A DNA stretch of 64,000 nucleotides from Pilasporangium apinafurcum (lineage: Eukaryota; Oomycota; Peronosporomycetes; Pythiales; Pythiaceae). The notes beneath the pieces were generated by a model. That model was not told where the DNA came from, ran no database searches, and worked only from the letters and a program-made list of their open reading frames with translations. Position 1 is the stretch's first letter. Each line of letters starts with the position of its first letter. The stretch covers positions 781,603 through 845,602 of the forward strand of contig BCKE01000007.1 in NCBI GenBank assembly GCA_001600495.1, given 5' to 3'. Shown piece by piece: positions 19,167-28,237 of the stretch. The position numbers and the translations under genes are program-made.

Positions 19167-19982
19167 TTACTGCTGCTTTTGGTCTTTGGGCTTGGGCATG
19201 ACACGGCGAAGAATGGGGGTGAGTACGGCGTAGATGGCGGCCGTCAGCACCGGCATGACCGCAAGCCACATGTAGATGGCGTGGATCAGCGTGAAGCGGA
19301 AGGTTAGCAGCGTGTTAATCGTGTCTTTTTTTACGTCTTCCATAAATTGAGAGACAGAAAAATCGCCGACCCCATTTTCTCCACCACCAAAGAATGTATT
19401 GCCATAGTAACTGCAAAGAAGTCAACATCCAACCGTCATCAGCCATCTTGTTGCAACTTATAGTGTACAAATAGGCAATACTCACATGAATAATGGCACC
19501 AATGCAATGTTGAGAGGCGTGCAGAGGTAGTTTGTCAGCATCGCTGCCACAGGATTCAAACGAAAGACAAAGATCGCGAGCATCACCGGCAAGGTTGTCA
19601 CACCAGGAATGGGGAAAATACCTATCCAAATTACATGCACCATACAAACAAGCGATTCGTGTAGTGATCTAGCTGCATGCACATACAACATAGGATATGC
19701 ATAATATAATCAAAGAAATTGATTTTACCTCCAGAGATCCCAAAGGCCATGGCGAGTGCAATGCTTTCCGGTGAAGCTATGGGGAGTAAATCATGGTAAA
19801 TTCTTGTCAAAAAAGCAGCAAGCACAATAATTAGGCATCGCACCTCCGGACTTCAGCAGCTTCACGACCGGTTTCTTCACTTTTTCTTCAAAGAACGCAC
19901 TCATGAGTCCCAGTTTGTATATAACTTGCTTCCGATTGTCGTGGATCTCTCGAATCCAACTTGCAAATGATGCAGCTTGCAT
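19167..19982 (-). CDS. DUF2062 membrane protein
   Basis: Four exons, 19982-19844, 19776-19729, 19621-19486 and 19410-19167, with phases 1, 1 and 2; 188 residues. The joined middle exons give SPESIALAMAFGISGG then IFPIPGVTTL, the GIFPIPG signature of DUF2062, followed by helices MLAIFVFRLNPVAAML and IALVPLFM. The last exon adds two more helices and a basic C-terminus (LRRVMPKPKDQKQQ). DUF2062 proteins are small polytopic membrane proteins of unknown biochemical role, found in bacteria and stramenopile/plant lineages. It is head to head with the inositol/sugar transporter. Confidence 0.8.
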
Positions 19983-20147
19983 TGCTCATTCCGCGACTTC
20001 ATAAAGCCACTTAAGTAAAATACTGATGTACGATTGGTCAATATTCATGTCTCTCCTGATCTCCAAAATAAAAAAAGTACACACACCAAATTTGTTCTTC
20101 AAGAGCTCTTCACTTGCTACCCATAGGAAGTTGTCGAGACGGAAGCG
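19983..20147. promoter_or_regulatory. Shared divergent promoter, DUF2062 gene and sugar transporter
   Basis: Only 165 bp separate the two start codons, which face away from each other, so both promoters must lie here or overlap. No specific element assigned. Confidence 0.45.
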
Positions 20148-22002
20148 ATGGCCGGCGGGACGTTTGTATTCCCCGTGGACGACGAACCGCCTGGACCAGC
20201 AAAAAACGGCAACACAAATGGAGATGATCTTATTCCCACCGTACCACCAGAGGGGAACCCTAAGTACCTCTACCTGCTCATCTGTTGCTCCACCATCGGC
20301 GGCTTCCTCTTTGGCTACGACACAGTGCGTGTGGATTACTTATTGATTGCTCTGTTCTCTATATCGCAATCATTTAATAGTATGCATGCTTTGTAAGGGT
20401 GTAATTTCCGGCGCGTTGGTGCTATTGAAAAGTCCTGAGGTGTTTAACCTTACAGCCATTCAGAGTGAAAGTGTAGTGTCGGCAGCAATCTTTGGTGCCA
20501 TTGTCGGTGCAGCACTGAGTAGCTGTGGGAATCATATGTTTGGTCGAAAGCCAGTCATTCTGTTTTCATCATGTATGTTCACATTTGGCTCGCTGCTGAT
20601 GGGCACAGCGGAAACTTTCATGGCGTTGCTCTTTGGACGTCTGATTGTTGGGTTGGGCGTCGGTTTCTCGTCTATGGCAGGTATGTCAAAAGGAGTAGCG
20701 CTTTAAGTATCTCTTTCCATACTAATGACATGCGATCTGCTGTGCAAAGTCCCTCTGTACATTGCGGAAGTGTCACCACCTCACGTCCGTGGTCGACTAG
20801 TATCGCTCAACACGCTCTTAGTGACAGGTGGTCAGTTTTTTGCATGCGTACTGGACGCGCTGCTGAGCGAAGTAAAAGATGGATGGAGGTTCATGCTCGG
20901 ACTGGCTGCTCTGCCTGCGTTGTTGCAGTTTCTTGGTTTTATATTGCTACCAGAATCGCCACGCTACCTCGTCAACAAAGGAAAGAAAGAAGCGGCGTGG
21001 ACTGCATTGGTGAAGATCCGTGGCACTGATGATATTGAGACGGAGTTTAACCACATTGAAGCTGAAGTCCAGCGCCATCAGAAGCAGAAAGTCGATCTTT
21101 GGCATGATCTGCGCGTGCCGAGCGTTGTTCGTGCGATGACACTTGGCTGTTTCCTGCAGGCACTGCAACAACTGTGCGGGATCAACACAGTAATGTATTA
21201 CGGCGCCTCGATCATCCAAATGGCCGGGTTCACCGACCCATCAACCGCTATTTGGCTTTCTGCAGTGGTGTCATTCAGCAACTTCCTCTTCACGTTTGTT
21301 GGGATTTATCTCGTGGATCATTCCGGGCGCCGATTGCTCACACTCTGGAGTCTTGTCGGTGTGACGCTGTCACTGTTGGCTCTTGGTGCTAGCTTTTATG
21401 CGGCGGAAGTGAACTCCATGGACGTTACTGCACCTACCTCAGGCGCCTGTGCCGGTATTTCCAGCTGCTTTGATTGTGTCGCTAACGCTGCCTGTGGATA
21501 TTGCGCGAGTGGTGGGAATCTCTCACCATTTACTCGCCCTGGGCAATTGATTGATAGCATCTGCATTGAAGGTACCGCGGAAGTGGCAGCGTGGAATGCT
21601 TGCCCGACTGAGAGTTGGTCGTACGCGTCTTGCCCAGGCGATAGTCGACTTCCCGGGTGGCTGATCTTCGTGACGCTGTTCATTTACCTGGCTTGCTTCG
21701 CCAGCGGGATGGGGTGTATGCCATGGACCATTAACGCCGAGATTTATCCGCTGAACGTACGTAGCTTCGCGTTGAGTATGGCCACGTCGGTGAACTGGGT
21801 CTCGAATCTCGTAGTGTCCTTCACATTCCTCTCCATCATTGAGTTGTTGGCGCCTTACGGAGCCTTTTGGCTGTATGCCTGCATCGCTTTCCTTGGATTT
21901 CTCTACCTCTACAAGGAGCTACCAGAGACGAAAGGCTTGGCACTTGAGGAAATTCAGCAGATTTTTGACAAGCAAAAGCAATATGCAAAAATTGACAAAT
22001 AA
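20148..22002 (+). CDS. Proton/myo-inositol cotransporter-like MFS sugar transporter (HMIT type)
   Basis: Three exons, 20148-20324, 20398-20680 and 20750-22002; 570 residues. Twelve-helix sugar-porter layout: GGFLFGYDT in TM1, then GVISGAL, VRGRLVSLNTLLVTGGQ, PESPRYLVNKGKKEAAW, QQLCGINTVMYYG, DHSGRRLLTLWS and PETKGLALEEI. Between TM9 and TM10 is a long Cys-rich extracellular loop (CFDCVANAACGYC, further cysteines, then AAWNACP), which closely parallels the loop of mammalian HMIT/SLC2A13. That supports H+-coupled myo-inositol uptake over plain hexose transport, though substrate is inferred. Introns are 73 and 69 bp. Confidence 0.9.
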
Positions 22003-22302
22003 TAGACGCAAACGAAATAGATTTTTTTCGGAGCTGATTATGAAATAAAATTACACATAACATGCAGAGCAGCTTCATTTATCTTTCCAAGCTGTTGGCA
22101 CGACAGAATTCTTCCTTTTGGAATTATATCGACAACAGCGCGGATGCTTCCGCCATCGAAGCGACAAAAACAGTCCTTCCAACAACATTCTTATCACACA
22201 CATGCTGTATCTTGGCGCTTCTACTCCTAAATGAACGCCAAAAGATCAGGTCAATACGGCTCGTCAAATTAGCAGCCGTCTCATTCGCGCAACTTGAGGT
22301 TC

Positions 22303-25300
22303 TTATAGCGTTACTGGCTCCAGCGTGCGTGGATCTTGGACATACTCCTTCAACGTGTGTGTCATGCGAGCAGCCTGTGAACCGTCCACATAGCGATGAT
22401 CGATCGTCGTGGTGACCGTCAGAATCGGACGAATCACAATTTCGCCATCAACCACCACTGGCTTCTCCTGAATCGACCCGATCGTCACGAGCATCGGAGT
22501 CTGTGCATACGGCGTGATAGGCGCGAATGCGAGATCGAGACCCATCATCCCGACCGACGTAACCATGCAGCAACCAAACATGTATGGTTCCACGCCAAGT
22601 GCCTTTACTTGAATACCGCAGGCACCACCCAACCAGCTTACAAAGTTGGTGATCGGGCGGATGACCCAAGTGGGTAGGAGCTTCAGCAGATTGTTGCGGT
22701 CTTGCTGCGCCTTGTCCTCGCCATTGCGCAGCTTCGTGGCATCTCCACGAAGTCGATTGCAGATATCCTGGACAGTCATTTTGTCTGCGTCAGGCAATCG
22801 GCAGACACCCAAGTCTTTCCCACCATCCACGGCAACCAAACACGAAACAACGACTGACGGAGCCGGGTAGTAGTTGCCAAAGACGATATGCCCATTCACC
22901 GATGGCGCCTTGGCTAACGCAGCACCCAGTGCACGCAACACAATGTGCGTGATCGTGATGTGGGATCCAGTAGAGATGCGCTTCTCAGCGATGTACAGCA
23001 GTGTCTTCGTGACATCCAATTCAAGTGTACCGAGAATCATCCCGGTATCTGGAGGACCAAACGAAGCAATCATGAGCTTTCGCCGCGGTGTCATGTGGCA
23101 TGGCCCGAGATGCAGCTGAAGCGCGAACCAGAGTAGCAGTAAGATGGCAGCTCCATAATGCAATACGCCCGGCAGAGCTATATATTTCAACGCAAACATT
23201 GCACCAAAGAACTGCACAGCATAGACACAAAGCACATCCGTCGTACTCCGAAGCTGGGGTGGCGGGTCCAATGCATCCTTATTCTCCGTAGAATGCGCAC
23301 TCTTCGTAGCCGCGATCATTCCAACACTCTTCTTTGGAGCAGCAACGGCAGTCGTTGTCGGTTCTTTTTCCGACTCTGGTTGACTTGATAAAGTCGTACT
23401 GGTTCGGACACTACGTGACGACTTATTGGATGAACTGCTCTTGCTGGATTGCATCGAAATCGATCGGGTATTTCTAGGGAGTTCAAAGAGCGTGTTGGTC
23501 AACTTCCCTTGTGCCGTATATTCGTCCAGATCCTTGCTCTTCTTAAGGTGGTCGCCGATACGTTGGATGAGATAAGGTTGCTCCGACGCAGCTTTTCCGG
23601 CGATTCGCGCCGGTATGCTACCCTTCAGATCGGTTTTACCCATGTACGTCACCTCAGCTCCATTGTACGTTGCGTTAGGTACGATTTTTGTGCATGAGAT
23701 ATGCACTTCTGCACGCACCACCTTGGGTTCTTTCAATGGACACAAAGTAAGGTCTTCAATACTTTGGGCGACAATGATGATCGTACCATCAGAAAGCACT
23801 CGCCAATGCGTGAGCGTGCAGAAGTCCCGTCCAGCGACAACAAAAATCGGTTTGAATTCCAAGTACCCAATTGACGTTTGCTCGTCTAAACGAGCGAGTC
23901 GTGAGCCTGATGCCAGCTGTGGATCCACTAGTTTTCGCTTGGAAGGGTCTGTGAACATGTCGAAGATTGCACGTGGATGATATGGAAGAAAACCAACACC
24001 TTTGGCCGCAGTCAATGAACCATCCACCTTCGTGTACGCCTTCACGCCATATTTCTCCGAGTGGAACTGCCATGCATCGTCGTTCAGCTCCGTATCCATA
24101 CGCGCGAGTAATTTATCAATCACATCCTTGTACTTTTCTGGAACAGAAGGAAAACCTTCCTCTGGCACACTCTGAAGCGATGGCGCCGTCATTAATCCGC
24201 GTCCTCGGCTGCTTCCACCTTCGTCGTCCGTCGTTGGTTGTTCCGATTCGATTTCCTCTTCGTCAACAACACGGTCAGTTACATGTATGTCGAAATATGT
24301 CTGGTTGGTCACACGCTCCAAAGCATCAGTTTGCTGAGCGTTGTCATCGTTATCAAGCACTTTGCGAAGCTCATCAATGACAAATGCTTGCTTGATAAAC
24401 ATCTTGGTCTGAAGTGCAACAGGGATACCCGCTTTGATATCAGCCTTGGTGATGTAGGCAGCGTGCACACCAGTGTAGTCAGCATTGGGCGTCAACAGGA
24501 AACCGGCCATGATGATCTTGCCGCGCACAACCTGTGGCTCCTGCGGTGGGCACAAATCTTCCTTTTCCATGTGCGTGGCGATGACAATGATCGACCCGTC
24601 GTTGAGTACGCGCCAGTGCGTAATGTTAAGGAAATCGCGTGCAGACGCTGGGAAGACGGCCTTGTAGACGAGGTGATCGACGAACGTGTGATCGTCATAC
24701 GCCACTAACCGTTGTGAAGACAGCAATTGCGGGTCAATCGTGTTTCGTCGAGAGATGTCCAAGATCAATTTCAGCACTACGTGCGGATGGTAATTGATGA
24801 ACCCAACACCTTTAAACGAGCCCAGTTTTGATGCCGAGCGGACGTACGCTTTCACATCGCGCTGCTCACTCTGCAGTTTCCACCCTTCTGCGTCGTCTTG
24901 TGCTTGCTTGACAAACTCAGCCATAAGTCTTTCTAGTCGGTCAGCAAATTCGTCGGGCATACAGACACCTTCTACGTGGATATGACTTACGTCCGTGGCG
25001 ACACCTGTCAATCCAAATGAATGGCCAGAGCTGGAAGACGAGAAATCCATCGTCGGTCTCTCCATGATCGACTCACGCGTTGATAAAGACGATGTCAATC
25101 CACGACGTGAGGCTTCCTGCAATAATTCCATCCAGTCTTCTGTACGACTCGGCAATGTTGCGGCGAGGTCGTAGACCTTGGATGTCTTGGGGTGCGAAAT
25201 GCGGAAGCTATAGTATTTCTTGTCACGTGTAGTTTTCACGTTGCATCCAGTGAGCACGACGATGCCTTTCGGTACCGAGTCGCCCTCACGTTTGTAGTAG

Positions 25301-25452
25301 TATAGCACTGTGCCTTCGAGCGAGAAGAATCGCGGCTTCCAGGACCGCGCTAGTCCCGTTTTCTTGTATAAAATGCCCGCTTTCTTGAGCGGATACATGG
25401 GTGGTTGGACACCACCAGAGGATGATGATGAGGCAGAGGACGGTGTCGCCAT
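22303..25452 (-). CDS. PH-START-START protein fused to a 2-oxoacid-dehydrogenase-type acyltransferase domain
   Basis: One uninterrupted frame of 1049 residues. A PH domain lies at about 22-118 (AGILYKKTGLARSWKPRFF ... TEDWMELLQ). Two START lipid-binding domains lie at about 165-395 and 430-655, each with the VKAY, KGVGF-NYHP or KGVGF-PYHP and RDF-THWRVL-DG landmarks. A Ser-rich linker and two hydrophobic helices at about 730-780 follow. The C-terminal 270 residues look like the catalytic domain of E2 acyltransferases, ending in TIDHRYVDGSQAARM with the H-x3-D-G catalytic motif near residue 1019; no lipoyl domain is seen. It is probably a membrane-attached lipid-binding protein with possible acyl transfer. 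The frame is continuous, so the fusion does not depend on splicing guesses. Confidence 0.85.
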   Translation of the reverse strand: MATPSSASSSSSGGVQPPMYPLKKAGILYKKTGLARSWKPRFFSLEGTVLYYYKREGDSVPKGIVVLTGCNVKTTRDKKYYSFRISHPKTSKVYDLAATLPSRTEDWMELLQEASRRGLTSSLSTRESIMERPTMDFSSSSSGHSFGLTGVATDVSHIHVEGVCMPDEFADRLERLMAEFVKQAQDDAEGWKLQSEQRDVKAYVRSASKLGSFKGVGFINYHPHVVLKLILDISRRNTIDPQLLSSQRLVAYDDHTFVDHLVYKAVFPASARDFLNITHWRVLNDGSIIVIATHMEKEDLCPPQEPQVVRGKIIMAGFLLTPNADYTGVHAAYITKADIKAGIPVALQTKMFIKQAFVIDELRKVLDNDDNAQQTDALERVTNQTYFDIHVTDRVVDEEEIESEQPTTDDEGGSSRGRGLMTAPSLQSVPEEGFPSVPEKYKDVIDKLLARMDTELNDDAWQFHSEKYGVKAYTKVDGSLTAAKGVGFLPYHPRAIFDMFTDPSKRKLVDPQLASGSRLARLDEQTSIGYLEFKPIFVVAGRDFCTLTHWRVLSDGTIIIVAQSIEDLTLCPLKEPKVVRAEVHISCTKIVPNATYNGAEVTYMGKTDLKGSIPARIAGKAASEQPYLIQRIGDHLKKSKDLDEYTAQGKLTNTLFELPRNTRSISMQSSKSSSSNKSSRSVRTSTTLSSQPESEKEPTTTAVAAPKKSVGMIAATKSAHSTENKDALDPPPQLRSTTDVLCVYAVQFFGAMFALKYIALPGVLHYGAAILLLLWFALQLHLGPCHMTPRRKLMIASFGPPDTGMILGTLELDVTKTLLYIAEKRISTGSHITITHIVLRALGAALAKAPSVNGHIVFGNYYPAPSVVVSCLVAVDGGKDLGVCRLPDADKMTVQDICNRLRGDATKLRNGEDKAQQDRNNLLKLLPTWVIRPITNFVSWLGGACGIQVKALGVEPYMFGCCMVTSVGMMGLDLAFAPITPYAQTPMLVTIGSIQEKPVVVDGEIVIRPILTVTTTIDHRYVDGSQAARMTHTLKEYVQDPRTLEPVTL

Positions 25453-26859
25453 AGTTTATAAGCAATGCTTCACCACAAGCAGCGTTGGATACGAGCAGAG
25501 GTGGTAAAGTAATCGACCGGCAAATCCAGTGACAAGCGTTGCGGGTCGTTGTGCTTTTTCGAAAATGGCAACTTGCCAAAGCAGGTAGAGAAGCAACTGA
25601 CTGGGGAAGGGCAAAAGCAAAAACCCAAATAGCCAGGCCGCGAGCAATAACTTTGGGCTGATCACACAAGAGCACATTTCAAGACACGATATATATTCGT
25701 TTCCTAGGTAGCACTGTAGCAATTCTGATAGTAGAAAATGACAACATAAAATATCGGATATTGAAAATGTATTTTATTTTGGGTCGTCTTGCCTGTTGGA
25801 GGATGTGAGTAACACGCACAGCCCATGCTGACGTGGACACCTCCAAAATCTATAATAAAAGGATATTATTTTACATAATATCATAATATTAATTTTTTGT
25901 ATATGGATGAGTGAAAGGAGTGACTGGCTCCGTTTCGAATATTCAATATGACAAGTTCGCACGATCGAGACCGGAACAGCCCTAGACCCTCAACTCCAAA
26001 AACTGCGTCTGGCGTGTCACCAATGTTGTCAATCACATTTTCTAGACAAGAGACACGAGCAAGGGCGACAAAAATGTGGTGGATGGATATGACTAGCGAC
26101 GGAGTGCGATGATCCAATCAGGGCAGTATGTACACTTTCTATGAACAAAGACAAGTTCTAGACGCCTCAGCTATTTTTTTTATCCCTACAACGAGCCTAG
26201 TATGGCCAAGCTGCGCATAGTTTCCATTGGATTCGACTCGTCGTCACGATGTGCTCAGGTTTTTTTGGATCGGTCACGGCTTGCTAGCCCTACAAAATCT
26301 AAAAGCATCCCACTTTTCCTTGGCCTCACCTGTCACGTTCACGAGACAGCCTCTTGCGTTTGCCTGTGAAAACGACTGCGCACTTTGCATGCTGCAGCAG
26401 TGTTTACGGAGGATAAATATTTCTGTGAGGTTGCAAAAGAGAACGCCTATTTTGTCGGTGTCAAGAGCACGCAAGAGACTGATAAAAGAATGGACAAACA
26501 CAATCTCTGAATACATGTCCAAGATAGAATTCCGTCATCTTGATTTTCTCCACCAAAGCCTATCCTGACGTGAAAACTCAAGTTGAAGACACACAATTAT
26601 CAGAAAATAGAATCACAAGTCATAGTGGCTTTCACCTAGTCGGACAAATCACGGAATAGTACAACATGTGGGCTCGATTGAATTGGAAAAAAATAATGGG
26701 AAGGCTCAATTCACTTTCATTCATACAGTCACAGGAACGAAGACGAAGAATATTTGGGGTACGACGTCACCGAGTTAGTACACCCATGATCACTCCTATG
26801 AGACGCGATCCTTCACGCCGCTTTACTAACTGTAACGACAGGTTACTATACATCAAAAA
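25453..26859. other. Intergenic region between the two START genes
   Basis: About 1.4 kb. The first 300 bp are presumed promoter of the PH-START gene. Open frames at 25881-26117 (minus) and 26227-26568 (plus) match nothing I know. No transposon ends or RNA gene seen. Confidence 0.4.
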
Positions 26860-27552
26860 CTAGCCCTCGTTGGTCAACTTGCCCTTCGCGACATACTCGT
26901 CCATATTCTTGTACTTCTTGAGCGCCTCAGCCGTGCGCTGAACAAGGTAAGGTTGCTGCGCAGCCGCACTGGATGCCACGCGATACGGAATGCTGCCCTT
27001 CAGGTCTGTCTTCACCATGTATGTCACTTCTGCACCGTCATACGCTTCGTTGGGCACGATCTTGGTGGCGGAAATGTGCACTTCACCACGCACGTACTTT
27101 GGTTGTTCAGGGCACAATTCCAAGTCTTCAACGCTCTTAGCAACGATAAGGATCGTACCGTCATCCAGCACACGCCAGTGCGTCAGACAGACGAAGTCAC
27201 GCCCAGAGACGAAGAGCACCGACTTGTATTGCAAGTAGTTGATGGATGTGTGCGCACCAAATTCGGCAACGCTTTCACAGGAACCACATTGCGTATCGAC
27301 GAGCGTCTTCTTCGCAGGGTCGATGAAGAGCTCAACGATCGCCCGTGGGTGATAGGGTACAAAGCCCACACCTTTTGCGGCAGTGAGATTGCCATCTAAA
27401 CGTGTGTACGCTTTGACACCATGTTTCTCTGAGTGCAGTTGCCACGTCGATTCGTCGTTGAGCTCTTTTTCGACGTCGGTGATGGCTTGTTCCAGCAAGC
27501 CCTTGTATTTCTCTGGGACAGCACTCAACAATTCAGCGAATTCAGAGCTCAT
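26860..27552 (-). CDS. START-domain lipid-binding protein
   Basis: Single exon, 230 residues, one START domain and little else. It is clearly paralogous to the second START domain of the neighbouring gene at 22303-25452: both contain PEKYK near the start, WQ(L/F)HSEK(H/Y)GVKAYT, AAKGVGF(V/L)PYHPRAI, RDF-LTHWRVL-DGTI and TYM(V/G)KTDLKGSIP. Both genes are on the minus strand, 1.4 kb apart, so this probably arose by partial tandem duplication. START domains carry lipids such as sterols or phospholipids between membranes. It lacks the PH and acyltransferase parts, so it is probably soluble. Confidence 0.9.
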   Translation of the reverse strand: MSSEFAELLSAVPEKYKGLLEQAITDVEKELNDESTWQLHSEKHGVKAYTRLDGNLTAAKGVGFVPYHPRAIVELFIDPAKKTLVDTQCGSCESVAEFGAHTSINYLQYKSVLFVSGRDFVCLTHWRVLDDGTILIVAKSVEDLELCPEQPKYVRGEVHISATKIVPNEAYDGAEVTYMVKTDLKGSIPYRVASSAAAQQPYLVQRTAEALKKYKNMDEYVAKGKLTNEG

Positions 27553-28237
27553 TGTACACTTGCAAGGTCTTCTTCTTCACGATGGATTTTGTGGAATGCA
27601 AGTGATGGAATGAGAGAAGTGCATACGAGACTGAATGATGATTGGGGACCTGCTGAGCAACATATTTCAGAACACGATATCCTATTAAGCATCAGGAAGA
27701 TTGGCTGAAAACAATTGCTAACTTTGAAATGTGCATCGTATCATGGAAAAGAAGTTGCATTACCCAAGTTGCTACAGAATATGCAACAAGTCTAAGCTAA
27801 TAGATACCAATTTATTTACACAGGTATATCTGATTTTTATTGTAGAAAAAACAATTCACTCTATAAAAGAAGAATACTGATAGTTATATATTCAGAAAGG
27901 TATATTGGTTAATAGAGTATTTTGACATATCTCCGTTTGTATGCTTGCTAGTCACATCAAAATCCCACTCTTATACTCTCAGCTGCACGAAGCCAAATTA
28001 CTGCTCTCAGCAAACGTTTGATAAATTATAGCATTTGTGCCAAAAATATCAGAAAAAATAAACCTTTCCTCGACGGTAAAATCCAAGCCTCCCTATAGAT
28101 TATTTACCGGGAACTTGATGATGTTGAAGAAAAACGCACTTAACCAGCTTCACTCCACTTTCGATACTTCCAAAGTTCGCACATCATTTTGCCATTGAAA
28201 GAAGACTGAGGGCAAACTGGAATTGAAGTTACGCAGC
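27553..28237. other. Divergent intergenic region, START gene and NPC1-like gene
   Basis: About 685 AT-rich bases between two head-to-head genes. TTTCAGAACACGATAT near 27664 resembles TTTCAAGACACGATAT near 25675, upstream of the paralogous PH-START gene, and may be a retained promoter element. Confidence 0.4.

Noticed and set aside
26227-26568. 113-codon plus-strand open frame between START genes
   Set aside because: Overlaps an equally plausible antisense frame and resembles nothing known; treated as chance.
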